A program made the position numbers and the translations under genes. DNA of 64,000 nucleotides from Cyanobacteria bacterium PR.3.49 (lineage in GTDB: Bacteria; Cyanobacteriota; Vampirovibrionia; Obscuribacterales; Obscuribacteraceae): contig PNKB01000006.1 in assembly GCA_013997645.1 (NCBI GenBank), positions 1 to 64,000 of the forward strand, given 5' to 3'. A model generated the notes under the pieces. That model was given only the letters and a program-made list of their open reading frames with translations, ran no database searches and had not been told where the DNA came from. Below, one piece after another: positions 53,021 to 62,190 of the stretch; the first letter of the stretch is position 1, and every line of letters starts with the position of its first letter.

Positions 53021-53767
53021 CTAAGTGCCTTTGTTGAAAAACCAGCCCCGCACACCGGTCCAGAAACCGCGCTTATTGCCGACTTCCTCTCTGACCTTCG
53101 CCAGTCTGAGCTTTTCTAATTCAAATTTTACCTTAGTCAGGTCGCTTCTGAAATCGTCAGTATTGATGGCAACAGCAATAGCTCTGTCGGCTTGATTCTG
53201 CAAATCAGGCAGCAAGCGCAACTCAGCTTCCAGGCGAGCCATATTGGCTCGGTCGTCCACTCGATCGTTGAGTAAGCGAATAATTGTCTCTTGCGCCTCC
53301 AGCAACAATCCGCGCAATTCTTCAATGGCTGCAGTCTTGTCGTCGATAGAAACGGCGGTGACTTTCTCAGGTGCTACATGGCCCACCGAAAAGTCCATAT
53401 TGTTGGATGTTGCCACAGGCATCATGTCGGCTTTTATGAGCCCGACAAAACTTTCCAGAACATTGACGAGCTCGGCTTTGGAGACTGAATCGGTTTGGCT
53501 TAAGCGCTGGAGTGCATTGGCAGGAGATTGGGCAGGAAGAGCACCGGTTACTTCACTTTTGGAGCCCGTGCTTTCCTCGCTGACCAAATTTTTCTCGCCG
53601 TCTATAACAATCACTTCTTCCGAATCAGTCGGAGTGCCGTTATTGCCTTCCACTTCGTCCGATGAAAACAATGACTTGAGGGCTTCTTCGCATGGAGCCG
53701 CATCGCTTTCGGAAGACTGGGACGATGGTACTGGATTTGGTGTGTTGGTTACTTGCATTTTGGTCAT
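53021..53767 (-). CDS. coiled-coil protein of unknown function
   Basis: Cytoplasmic protein of 248 residues from ATG 53767, which follows GAGGAAGAC by few bases; the ORF track starts 23 codons earlier. The first half is Ser/Glu/Pro-rich and probably disordered (PSSQSSESDAAP). The second half is helical: SKAELVNVLESFVGLIK, then a long coiled coil with EELRGLLLEAQETIIRLLND, MARLEAELRLLPDLQNQ and VKFELEKLRLAKVREEV, ending in a Trp-rich tail FWTGVRGWFFNK that could touch the membrane. It follows mrdA on the same strand. Confidence 0.6.
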   Translation of the reverse strand: MTKMQVTNTPNPVPSSQSSESDAAPCEEALKSLFSSDEVEGNNGTPTDSEEVIVIDGEKNLVSEESTGSKSEVTGALPAQSPANALQRLSQTDSVSKAELVNVLESFVGLIKADMMPVATSNNMDFSVGHVAPEKVTAVSIDDKTAAIEELRGLLLEAQETIIRLLNDRVDDRANMARLEAELRLLPDLQNQADRAIAVAINTDDFRSDLTKVKFELEKLRLAKVREEVGNKRGFWTGVRGWFFNKGT

Positions 53768-53943
53768 GTCTTCCTCGGTCGTCTTCCGGTTGTCCAATGC
53801 TAAAGCACGCTGGCTGCCATTATCCTGGGTTTCCAATCGCTTGTCCAGACGACCTCTTTATATGCACTAAATATAAGGCGACGCTCAGACACACAGGCCT
53901 GGCAAGTGAAAAATTAAAAAGGCAACAGCAAAGGCAGTTAAAA

Positions 53944-55758
53944 CTAGTGACGTTTTGGTTTTGCCGCCGGCGGTTTTTGAACCAATTGCGTCGGGTTCTT
54001 TAAACCGAAATAGAATTCGAGAATTTGTTTTGCAATCGGTGCGCAAATAGATCCGCCGTGACCGCCGTGCTCTACAAAACAGCACATGGCGATGCGCGGC
54101 TTATCTGCCGGAGCATAGCAGGCGAACCAGGCGTGTGTCTTGCTGCCGGCCGGAGGCGCTTCGGCAGAACCGGTTTTGCCAGCCACTTCGATGCTGCCAA
54201 GCTTGGTGGCGCCGGCGGTACCACTGGCGACTACCGCTTTCAATCCTTCAAGCACGACATTCAAATATTTGGGGTTCATTTTGATTTTTTCTTTAGCCGG
54301 CGGTGGAATCTGCCTGTCTGCAATCTTCATAACAAGATGAAGCCCAGGCACCTGCCCGCGCATACCAAACGCCCCGAAAATACGAGCGCCTTGAGCCGGA
54401 GTTACCTGTGTAAATGTCTGACCGATCGACATGTGCAGCGTATTGCCGGGATACCACTTCTCTTTCAAAACACGCAATTTCCAGGCCGAATCCGGAACCA
54501 GTCCGGAATTTTCGTGACGCAACTCTACGCCGGTCGGACGGCCGGCGCCGAATTTGACACCCCAGTCTTTGATCATCTCAGGCGTCATTTTCAGACCCAT
54601 CTGATAGAAAGCTGAGTCTCTAGACCAGGCAAGGCATTTGACTAGATCGAAAAGCCCGGTGCTGTGCGTCCAGTCACCGAAGAAGAAGCCACCAAGACTG
54701 ATACCACCAGAGACGTGCAATTTGGTGTCCGGTTTGACCACTTTATTTTCAAGTGCAGCAATAAGGGTGATAGCCTTCCAGATAGAGCCCGGTGGAAAGC
54801 CTGACAGAGCACGGTTGTGCATGGGGTGAGTCGGTGCGTTGATCTTCTTCCATACGGCAGGCGTTATACGGCGCGTGAAGACATTTGGATCGAAACTTGG
54901 TCTTGATACCATGGCCAGAACCTCACCGGTTTGCGGATCAATTGCCACCACTGCTCCGGACTTGTCGCCCAGAGCATTCCAGGCGGCTCTTTGCAGATCG
55001 AGATCAAGAGACAGAACAATCGGCTCTCCGGCTTGCGATTCTTTTGTAATGACCGGTTTGGCCGTTTCTTTGGAGAGCGACGTGCCCATGGCATTTACTG
55101 CTACGCGTTGCTCTCCATCCACTCCGCGCAACTGCACATCATACAATCGCTCGATTCCGTCTTGACCGACTACGTCGCCCATGCGCCTTTCCGGACGCGT
55201 TTCCAGCTGCTTCGATGTGATTTCCCCGCAGTATCCAAGCACATGAGCGCATAATTCCCCGTGTGGATAACTGCGCGAGACGTCCGCCAAAATGTCGATG
55301 CCGGGCAGGAAGAGTCGATTCTCATAGAAATTAGACACCACCTTCATGTCCACGTCATGCTCGATTACATAAGGCAGAACTGCATGAGAAGCTTTGGCCT
55401 TCATCAGCTGCGCGTGCACCTTTTGAACTGGCAAGTCGAGAACTTTCGAGAGACGAATGGAAAGATCGGACAGGTGTTCGATCTGATTGGGAATTGCCAC
55501 CATAGACAGTGACTGCTTGTTGGTGGCAAGCAGATTGCCATGCCGGTCATAAATAATTCCGCGTGGCGCGCGCAGAAAAGTAACTCGCGTGGAATTGTCG
55601 ACCGCGCGTGCTTTGTAATATTTGTTCTGCAGGATTTGCAGCCAGAAAAGGCGAGCTACCAGAGCTGTCATGCACAAACTGATGACGACGAGAAGCACGA
55701 CCATTTTGCCGGTCGTCTCGAAAGGTGGTGTCTTAAGTGGTGATGACGAAGTTATCAC
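53944..55758 (-). CDS. mrdA: penicillin-binding protein 2
   Basis: Transpeptidase of the rod complex (class B PBP), 604 residues. An N-terminal membrane helix (MVVLLVVISLCMTALVARLFW) precedes the pedestal (APRGIIYDRHGNLLATN). The penicillin-binding domain has SIWK in FPPGSIWKAITL as the active-site SxxK, SRDSAFYQ as an SxN-like site with D in the second position, and KTGSAEAPP for KTG. The domain order and its place after mreBCD identify PBP2 rather than FtsI. Starts 5 bp after mreD. Confidence 0.93.
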   Translation of the reverse strand: MITSSSPLKTPPFETTGKMVVLLVVISLCMTALVARLFWLQILQNKYYKARAVDNSTRVTFLRAPRGIIYDRHGNLLATNKQSLSMVAIPNQIEHLSDLSIRLSKVLDLPVQKVHAQLMKAKASHAVLPYVIEHDVDMKVVSNFYENRLFLPGIDILADVSRSYPHGELCAHVLGYCGEITSKQLETRPERRMGDVVGQDGIERLYDVQLRGVDGEQRVAVNAMGTSLSKETAKPVITKESQAGEPIVLSLDLDLQRAAWNALGDKSGAVVAIDPQTGEVLAMVSRPSFDPNVFTRRITPAVWKKINAPTHPMHNRALSGFPPGSIWKAITLIAALENKVVKPDTKLHVSGGISLGGFFFGDWTHSTGLFDLVKCLAWSRDSAFYQMGLKMTPEMIKDWGVKFGAGRPTGVELRHENSGLVPDSAWKLRVLKEKWYPGNTLHMSIGQTFTQVTPAQGARIFGAFGMRGQVPGLHLVMKIADRQIPPPAKEKIKMNPKYLNVVLEGLKAVVASGTAGATKLGSIEVAGKTGSAEAPPAGSKTHAWFACYAPADKPRIAMCCFVEHGGHGGSICAPIAKQILEFYFGLKNPTQLVQKPPAAKPKRH

Positions 55759-55763
55759 TGCTG

Positions 55764-56369
55764 TTATTCTCTGACGTCACGGCTGGTAAAAAACTCGAAC
55801 CAGGCGCGCATTGGAAAGTAGATAAATGGCGCGATGAGCGAATTGAGAATGGCCTCGGGAAAAGCAATTTCGGCCAGGCGAGGCAATACTTCCGGACGCC
55901 CAATCATATGCAATTGCAGGGCTGTTATCGACTCGGCAAAGACTGTTCCACCCAGAACCAGGGGAATACAAAGCAAAGTCGCTTTGTTGAAACTCTTGAG
56001 CGAGAAATAGCCGGCCAGCCAACCTACAAGCGGATACGAAACAGGGTAAATCGGCAACATCGTCAAATAGAAAGATGCGAATATGGCACCGATAATAAGA
56101 CCGCTTACGGATCCGGAAGCGATTTGCATCATGATCGCCTGATCCACCGGTTGCATTCGTAATTCCTCAGGCGTCGGCTTTCGCAAAGGTGAGCCGAAAA
56201 CAGCTCCCCAGGTAATCGTTATCGCCAGAGGCAAACTGCACAGAACCGTGTCCAGCGACAGTTTTGTCAACACAGTCACTTGAAGCAACCAGGCAAAGAC
56301 GACTATCAGCCCGGCGAATCCGATTTCGCCAAGGCGCTTTCTAGCTCTGATCGACATGAGCTGAATCAC
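55764..56369 (-). CDS. mreD: rod-shape protein MreD
   Basis: Integral membrane partner of MreC, 201 residues with about five or six helices (IGFAGLIVVFAWLLQVTVL, VSGLIIGAIFASFYLTMLP, KATLLCIPLVLGGTVFAES). The sequence is weakly conserved, and the call rests on hydrophobicity and position between mreC and mrdA. It begins 2 bp after the mreC stop. Confidence 0.82.
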   Translation of the reverse strand: MIQLMSIRARKRLGEIGFAGLIVVFAWLLQVTVLTKLSLDTVLCSLPLAITITWGAVFGSPLRKPTPEELRMQPVDQAIMMQIASGSVSGLIIGAIFASFYLTMLPIYPVSYPLVGWLAGYFSLKSFNKATLLCIPLVLGGTVFAESITALQLHMIGRPEVLPRLAEIAFPEAILNSLIAPFIYFPMRAWFEFFTSRDVRE

Positions 56370-56371
56370 GA

Positions 56372-57172
56372 CTACATCCCCAGTGGCGGAAGAATCAGCA
56401 CCTGACTCAAATCGTAACAGTTTTCGCTGAGCTTAACTTCGATCTGCATGGAGGCGCCGTTCGTATCGCGCCTGACGCCGACAACCGTCCCTACCGGGTG
56501 ATTTTCAGGGAAGGTGCCGCCTTTACCCAGGCAGCTGACTTTCTCTCCGACATCCACGTTGGTGCCGACCGGTACCCAGTCTATTTTGGCCTGTTTCTGG
56601 AAATTTCCCGAAAGAATGCCGGTGACGCCTGTTTTTTTTAAAACAACACCGAGTTTCATATCAGGGTCGGTGAGCAATTTCACAACCGACGCATGTTCGC
56701 TGACTTTCACGACTTGCCCGACCACACCGTCCGAGGTAATCACGGCAGAGCCTTCGGTAATGCCCTCATGCGTGCCTTTGTCGACAGTTATTTGCTCGAA
56801 CCAGTTGTCCGGGTTGCGGGCGATTACATCGGCGGCAATCGTCTTTCTGTCTGCTTTCTCGCGCAAGCCCAAAAGCAAGCGCAGCTTATTAGTGTCGCGC
56901 GATTGCTGTTTGTATTTGGTCAGCTCAAGCTCTGACTTGGCCAGCTTTTCTTCCAGAGTCTTGATTCTCTCGGACGATTCGATAAGCTTCTCGGCCAAAT
57001 TCTTCGTCGATTCGACCTGGGTGGCGCCTTTTGTAAAAACAGAGCTGATCCAGGTTTGCGTGGATAAAACCGTGCCGCGAACCGGTCCGGCAATCATCCA
57101 GACGAGTATCAGAAAAAAGACAACCTCAGCGATCGCCTCAGAATCAAGGTTTCCCTGGTTCTGGGATGCCAC
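56372..57172 (-). CDS. mreC: rod-shape protein MreC
   Basis: Periplasmic scaffold of the rod complex, 266 residues: one N-terminal membrane helix (EAIAEVVFFLILVWMIAGPVRG), a coiled coil (about 60-100, IESSERIKTLEEKLAKSELELTKYK) and two beta domains with VITSDGVVGQVVKVSEHASVVKLLTDPD. Starts 12 bp after mreB. Length normal. Confidence 0.9.
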   Translation of the reverse strand: MASQNQGNLDSEAIAEVVFFLILVWMIAGPVRGTVLSTQTWISSVFTKGATQVESTKNLAEKLIESSERIKTLEEKLAKSELELTKYKQQSRDTNKLRLLLGLREKADRKTIAADVIARNPDNWFEQITVDKGTHEGITEGSAVITSDGVVGQVVKVSEHASVVKLLTDPDMKLGVVLKKTGVTGILSGNFQKQAKIDWVPVGTNVDVGEKVSCLGKGGTFPENHPVGTVVGVRRDTNGASMQIEVKLSENCYDLSQVLILPPLGM

Positions 57173-57184
57173 CAGTCAAGTCTC

Positions 57185-58219
57185 CTAACTTTCGCAAAGT
57201 GCGCTTGCCAGCACGCGGCGGTACGCCGGATCAGTAAGCATTTTGCCGGTACCAATTGCCACGCCGGAGAGCGGATCTTCGGCAATCAAAACCGGCACTT
57301 CAGTCTCATTGGATATGAGCTCGTCGAGCCCCTGCAAAAGAGCTCCGCCGCCAGTGAGCATGATGCCGCGATCATAGATATCGGCGGCTAATTCCGGCGG
57401 GCAACGTTCGAGCGTGCGACGCACAGCCTCAACCACCCGCGTCAAAGTTTCCGTCATCGCCTCGCGAACTTCCCCACGACTGATTGTGACGGTACGCGGC
57501 AATCCGTTTATCAAGTTCAAGCCGCGTACTTCATAACGATCGTTCTCGACAGTTTTGTATGCAGAGCCCAAACGGAATTTTATTTCTTCAGCCGTGCGCT
57601 CCCCAATGGCCAGCGAGTGCACCTTCTTCAAATAGCGAATGATCGCTTCATTCAATTCATCGCCGGCAACACGCAGCGATTCGTTCACGACAATCCCGGA
57701 AAGAGAAATTACAGCCACTTCGGTGGTACCACCGCCGATATCAACGATCATTGAACCGGTCGCCTCGGCAACAGGCAATCCGGATCCGATTGCAGCCGCC
57801 ATCGGCTCTTCGGGCAAATATGTTTGTCCGGCGCCGGCACTGCGAGCGGCTTGCCTGACGGCATTGCGCTCTACATCGGTAATTCCGCATGGCACGCCGA
57901 TAGCCAGATCGGGAGCCATCCAACCGCGGTTGCCGTTGAGCACGCGGCTGAGGAATTCTTTGAGCATGTATTCGGCGTATTTGAATTCGGCAATGACGCC
58001 GTCTCTCAGCGGTCTTGTCGCCCGCACGCCCTGAGGTGTACGGCCCAGCATCGCTCTGGCTTCCTCACCAACAGCCCGGACTGAATTGGTCAGATCGTCA
58101 ACAGCGACGACTGAAGGCTCACGCAGGACAATGCCCTGCTTGTCGACATAGATCAGAGTGTTGGCGGTGCCGAGATCGACACCGATGCCTCTGCGAATAT
58201 AGTTCTTGAACAAGCCCAC
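57185..58219 (-). CDS. mreB: rod-shape actin-like protein MreB
   Basis: Actin homologue that guides lateral wall synthesis. The 344 residues contain GIGVDLGTANTLIYV (phosphate 1), DIGGGTTEVAVISL (phosphate 2) and MLTGGGALLQGL (adenosine region). First of mreB-mreC-mreD-mrdA, with gaps of 12, 2 and 5 bp. hfq is 118 bp upstream on the same strand and may share its promoter. Confidence 0.97.
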   Translation of the reverse strand: MGLFKNYIRRGIGVDLGTANTLIYVDKQGIVLREPSVVAVDDLTNSVRAVGEEARAMLGRTPQGVRATRPLRDGVIAEFKYAEYMLKEFLSRVLNGNRGWMAPDLAIGVPCGITDVERNAVRQAARSAGAGQTYLPEEPMAAAIGSGLPVAEATGSMIVDIGGGTTEVAVISLSGIVVNESLRVAGDELNEAIIRYLKKVHSLAIGERTAEEIKFRLGSAYKTVENDRYEVRGLNLINGLPRTVTISRGEVREAMTETLTRVVEAVRRTLERCPPELAADIYDRGIMLTGGGALLQGLDELISNETEVPVLIAEDPLSGVAIGTGKMLTDPAYRRVLASALCES

Positions 58220-58337
58220 AAAACCCCTGTTGATTGCGATAGAAAGACAGGTAAATCAGGCGCTACCAGCGCTAAGTCTAGCACGAATACAGCCTTGCTT
58301 ACACGATAAACGGCATAGTAACAGGGCTTCAGGCTTG

Positions 58338-58559
58338 CTAAGTGGTGACGGGTCTATATCCGATCACACCACTTTTCAGCAAAGTCAGAGGCTTTTCGTC
58401 ATCCATTGTGAGGGCGAAAGCATGCTCGTCGAACCAACGCAAACTGCCGGAAAAGCGCTCACCACCAACTGCCAGGAATTCAAGGCGCACCTTGTCGCGG
58501 ACGTATTGTTCCAACTGAGCAACACTGGGACCTTTGCCTCCGTGCTCTCTTGCGCTCAT
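58338..58559 (-). CDS. hfq: Hfq, cyanobacterial type
   Basis: Small Sm-like protein of 73 residues. GPSVAQLEQYVRDK gives the N-terminal helix; VRLEFLAVGGERFSGSLRWFDEHAFAL gives the Sm1 strands, and GVIGYRP ends the Sm2 part. The pattern PSVxQ ... GxxxxGxxRW/D ... IxYxxP matches Hfq of cyanobacteria more than the proteobacterial YKHA type. I start it at ATG 58559, preceded by AGGAGG five bases away; the ORF-track start is 25 codons earlier. The cyanobacterial protein acts with the type IV pilus ATPase and binds RNA poorly; the function here is inferred. Confidence 0.8.
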   Translation of the reverse strand: MSAREHGGKGPSVAQLEQYVRDKVRLEFLAVGGERFSGSLRWFDEHAFALTMDDEKPLTLLKSGVIGYRPVTT

Positions 58560-58594
58560 CTTTGCCTCCTGCCGACTGCCTTTCAGAGAGGACG

Positions 58595-58625
58595 ATATTA
58601 GCAGGATTGGCAGCCATGGTTGCCA
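58595..58625 (-). promoter_or_regulatory. candidate hfq promoter with near-palindromic site
   Basis: On the minus strand TAATAT (58595-58600) is a possible -10, about 40 bp before the hfq start. Just upstream, TGGCA-A-CCATGG-C-TGCCA (58608-58625) is an 18-bp near-perfect palindrome in the usual place for an operator. The -35 is not clear. Confidence 0.35.
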
Positions 58626-58755
58626 GGAAGACAAAACAACTTCCGTAATAACCCTGAGCTTTCTTCAGTGCCTGCATAATTCCGGCGCTCGCCCAACTTG
58701 AGGAGAATCTAATTTATCCGGTCATCAAGACCTCGAGGTTACGGGAGAGAATCGC

Positions 58756-59235
58756 TTGCAAGAAAAGGCACCGGGAAAAAGAACGCCATTGATGGCATTC
58801 AAGGCTTTTGCCTTTGTTTTGCTTTTGATCGTCCTCACCTCTTTCGTCAATGCGCAGTACGCACGCGCTGTCGGCACATACAAACTACTGGCGCCCTATT
58901 CAAGAGAGATCGGGCATCCTGTCAAAAAACTGGTGAAGGCAAGGTTCTACCGGGGCGATATGGTCAATTCATATCAGCCTTCGCAATTCGCCATAACCGT
59001 CCTTTGTCCAAAAGAACTCGCTCTTTTGATCAAGCAAGTGGCACGGGGAATACACCTGTGCGGACTTATAGCCGGCACATTTCGCATGCTCTCAGGTGCA
59101 GCCGGCATAAAGGTTTCACCGCGGTCGTCCTTTCAATCGATACTGCTCGGTGCCACTGCATTTGGTTGCGCGCTGGCAGCGCCGACTTATATACGCGGAC
59201 TGGCAATATGGTCATTAGGATACGCGCCTTTTTAA
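58756..59235 (+). CDS. small membrane protein of unknown function
   Basis: Protein of 159 residues, family not recognised. A first helix (FKAFAFVLLLIVLTSFVNA) is followed by a basic stretch (GHPVKKLVKARFY) and two more hydrophobic segments (ALLIKQVARGIHLCGLIAGT; ILLGATAFGCALAA). TTG start with GGGAGAG about 9 bases upstream. Divergent from hfq. The stop codon lies inside a strong hairpin. Confidence 0.5.
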   Translation: MQEKAPGKRTPLMAFKAFAFVLLLIVLTSFVNAQYARAVGTYKLLAPYSREIGHPVKKLVKARFYRGDMVNSYQPSQFAITVLCPKELALLIKQVARGIHLCGLIAGTFRMLSGAAGIKVSPRSSFQSILLGATAFGCALAAPTYIRGLAIWSLGYAPF

Positions 59236-59241
59236 GGCGCG
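59223..59241. terminator. hairpin between the convergent genes at 59235 and 59268
   Basis: CGCGCCTT-TTT-AAGGCGCG is a perfect 8-bp stem that includes the stop codon TAA (59233-59235) of the membrane-protein gene. It has no T-tract on either side, so the terminator role is uncertain. It could serve both convergent genes. Confidence 0.45.
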
Positions 59242-59267
59242 CAAGACGCTAATGGACCGTCGTTAAG

Positions 59268-60644
59268 CTAAACCGATTGTCCGGCGTCGGTGAGCTGAGT
59301 CTGATGATCGGCGCTGCCGAAGTGTTGAGTGGGTTTCCAGGCCGATGCCTTGCTGCGAAACATGATTTGCCAGATGGAAACAACCACGCAGGGAGACCAG
59401 AGCGCAAATATATAGGAATTGACAATGAATGCATTGACGAAAGCAGCCCAGGGCGACAGGTCTTTGCGATAAAAACGCAAACTGGCGAAGAGTGGTACGA
59501 ATATTGTGATCAGAGCAAAAATCGTCACACCGGCGAGCAATGGAGCATCACTGGGAACGCCATGCATAGTGTCGTTGACGGCTTGCGTGACGGCCAGGAA
59601 GGTAAGTGCAGGCCATGCGAATTCGACAAGGAATGAAAGAATGTCAAAACGCTCGACCAGAGAAGCGTGGGACGGAAACTGCAAGGGAATGATGTAATCC
59701 AGATAGCGGCGAATGCTGCCTTCCGCCCAGCGTCGGCGCTGCCGGAAAAGGGCTCGGTAGTTGACGACGCCTTCTTCGAAAACTGCCGTATCCGGGCAAA
59801 ACTTGATGTCGTAACGGTGAATGAGCAGGCGCATGCTCAAATCCAGGTCGTCAGTGATGGAATTGTTGTTCCAGCCGCCTACATCAACAAGCGCCGCGCG
59901 TTTGACCAACTGCCCATTGCCACGCAGCTCGACCGCACCGCCCACCAAGGTGCGACCCATCTGCAAGCATGTATCGAAAGCATATTCGGAAGCCTGGCAA
60001 TCGACCAGAAATCCTTCTTGATGCTCGTAAATTTTCTTCTGAGCCTGAACAGCACCCACTTCATCATCTTTGAGAAGCGGCACGACTATACGGAAGAAAT
60101 CAGGTTTGACGAAAGAGTCGGCATCGAAAACAGCAACAATTTCGCCTTTGCACAAGGGCAGGCATTCATTCAAAGCAGCCGATTTACCGGGAACAGAGCC
60201 GGGCGTGCGGGAAAGAATATTGAGACGCGGAAACTCGCCTTGCAAACGCTGAAGAATCTCCAGCATATTGTCTGTGGACTGGTCGTCGATCACCCAGACG
60301 TCGTAGTTGGGATAGTCGATTTTGAATAGATTGCGAACGCAAGTTTCGATAACGCGTGATTCATTTTTGGCAGAGACAAAGATATTAATGTAGGGTGCCC
60401 AATCTAATTCCGGCACCTGAAACGGGTGCTCCTTGCGCTCTCTGTGCCATTTCACCTGTACGGCCAAAAGCCATACGATATGGGTAGCAGAAATAGCCAC
60501 AATCATCGCCAGAAGGAGATTGAGAGCCGAACCACCCAGTACCCAGCGGTCCAGGGCCCAGGCTCCCACGCAAATTCCCAGAAACAGCGAGATAAGAAGA
60601 GCGCGATTGGTCATAGAGTCGGTATAACGCCTGTTTGAGGTCAC
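59268..60644 (-). CDS. membrane GT2 glycosyltransferase, BcsA/NodC-like
   Basis: Processive-type family 2 glycosyltransferase of 458 residues. Two N-terminal helices, then the GT-A domain with NIFVSAKNESRVIE, VIDDQSTD, a DAD motif (VAVFDADSF), the acceptor TDD (SITDDLDLSMRL) and RQRRRW, the last a mark of cellulose/hyaluronan-type synthases. Four C-terminal helices follow. The polymer is unknown; no accessory genes (bcsB, pgaB) are nearby. The start is GTG at 60644 or ATG at 60614. Confidence 0.88.
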   Translation of the reverse strand: MTSNRRYTDSMTNRALLISLFLGICVGAWALDRWVLGGSALNLLLAMIVAISATHIVWLLAVQVKWHRERKEHPFQVPELDWAPYINIFVSAKNESRVIETCVRNLFKIDYPNYDVWVIDDQSTDNMLEILQRLQGEFPRLNILSRTPGSVPGKSAALNECLPLCKGEIVAVFDADSFVKPDFFRIVVPLLKDDEVGAVQAQKKIYEHQEGFLVDCQASEYAFDTCLQMGRTLVGGAVELRGNGQLVKRAALVDVGGWNNNSITDDLDLSMRLLIHRYDIKFCPDTAVFEEGVVNYRALFRQRRRWAEGSIRRYLDYIIPLQFPSHASLVERFDILSFLVEFAWPALTFLAVTQAVNDTMHGVPSDAPLLAGVTIFALITIFVPLFASLRFYRKDLSPWAAFVNAFIVNSYIFALWSPCVVVSIWQIMFRSKASAWKPTQHFGSADHQTQLTDAGQSV

Positions 60645-60896
60645 CTAATCACTACTTAGGATAACCGGAGACTTCTTATATCGCCTTATTCTTCCATTAG
60701 TCTAAACAACTGACAACCCCACAAAGGCGCGCCGGATTCAGGTCCAGCTCTATTAAATTCGATTTACCAAACGCAAAACAGTTCAGTACAAAAGAATTTC
60801 AGGCTTCACTGGCAGCCCCTTTCCAATGGTAATATCTCAGCTTGAACATGCCGAATTTACCCATTTTGAATAGAAGTCCGCGCGGATAAGAAAGCC

Positions 60897-62174
60897 ATGA
60901 GTACCTTCACCATAGTCTTTCTGACCACGATGCTGATTGTGTGCCTGACTGGGCTTACACATGTTTTCCTGGCACGCTTCCGGCGCGTTGGCACGCCCAT
61001 CATTCCTGCCGAGCAATTGCCTTTTGTCTCGGTGATTATCCCGGCCCGCAACGAAGAAACAAAAATTGCCCGATGCCTGGAATCCCTTGCGCAGCAAGAC
61101 TATCCAAATTACGAGATCGTCATCATCGACGACCGCTCGACGGACAGAACGGGCGAGATTATTCAAGAAATTGCCGACCGCTTCCCGCACATCAAATTTG
61201 TTAAAGGGCGCGAAACGCCCACCGGCTGGATTGGTAAGTGCAACGCCCTGGTTCAAGCTTATCCTCACGCCACAGGCAATTGGCTTGTCTTTGCCGACGC
61301 CGACACCTGCCATCAACCGCATTCCCTGCGTCGAGCGGTCGACTACGCGATCATCAACAAAGTGGACATGGTCAGCTTCATGCCTCTTCAGGAATTGAAG
61401 ACTTTCTGGGAACAAGTCGTATCGCCGGTTTTGCTCGGTTCATTTCTCGCCGGCGACCCGCTCAACAGCGTCAATGATCCCGATCATGTGCGCGCTTACG
61501 CTTACGGTCAGTACATTTTGATTTCCAGGAATGCCTACGAGACAGTCGGCACCCACAGAGCCGTGCACGATCAAATCCTCGATGACATCATGCTTGCCCA
61601 GCGCGTCAAAGGAAGCGGGTTTCACATCAACGCAGCGGACGGCTGCACGCTCTACAGCGTGCGCATGTATCAGGACCTCGAATCGCTCTGGTACGGCTGG
61701 ACCAAGAACGCTTACGCTTTAATAGAATGCAGGCTTGTCTATCTGGCTATGATCCTGCTTCTGATTAACGGAGCAATCATCTCGCCCTTCATTCACCTGT
61801 CCATCCTCTGCCAGGGAGTCGCCGCCGGCAATCCGCCGCACATCTTCCTTTATATAGCACCGCTTGTAGCCGTCGAATTCATCTTTATGGGTGCCTGGTA
61901 TGGGCGCACAAAACAGTACTACGAGGGCGCCCGCTGGTATCACTTCTTTTTGCTGCCGCTCGGCTGCGTGATGGTAACGGCAATTTATTTGCGTTCGGCG
62001 TATCTAGTTTTGTCCAAGAACAATGTTTCATGGAAAGGCCGACACTACGTGGTCAACACTCACAAAACTATCGAGCCCCAGCCGAGCGTTACATCAAACC
62101 CAGCCGAAGCCATGCCGATTGACGGGCTTTCCGTTTTTGAAACAACATCAGCTCCGGAGCTGATGAGAAAGTAA
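60897..62174 (+). CDS. membrane GT2 glycosyltransferase, HpnB/CrtQ-like
   Basis: Family 2 glycosyltransferase of 425 residues with an N-terminal helix (FLTTMLIVCLTGLTHVFLA), PFVSVIIPARNEETKIARCLES, VIIDDRSTDRT, VFADADTCH, LDDIMLAQRVK (acceptor aspartates), and three C-terminal helices. The GWIGKCNALVQAY part resembles HpnB (hopanoid) and carotenoid glycosyltransferases. It lacks the RQRRW motif of the neighbour, so it is likely non-processive. No hopanoid or carotenoid genes are in the window, so the acceptor is open. ATG at 60897; no clear Shine-Dalgarno. Confidence 0.85.
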   Translation: MSTFTIVFLTTMLIVCLTGLTHVFLARFRRVGTPIIPAEQLPFVSVIIPARNEETKIARCLESLAQQDYPNYEIVIIDDRSTDRTGEIIQEIADRFPHIKFVKGRETPTGWIGKCNALVQAYPHATGNWLVFADADTCHQPHSLRRAVDYAIINKVDMVSFMPLQELKTFWEQVVSPVLLGSFLAGDPLNSVNDPDHVRAYAYGQYILISRNAYETVGTHRAVHDQILDDIMLAQRVKGSGFHINAADGCTLYSVRMYQDLESLWYGWTKNAYALIECRLVYLAMILLLINGAIISPFIHLSILCQGVAAGNPPHIFLYIAPLVAVEFIFMGAWYGRTKQYYEGARWYHFFLLPLGCVMVTAIYLRSAYLVLSKNNVSWKGRHYVVNTHKTIEPQPSVTSNPAEAMPIDGLSVFETTSAPELMRK

Positions 62175-62190
62175 CCGTATTTGGTGCCCG

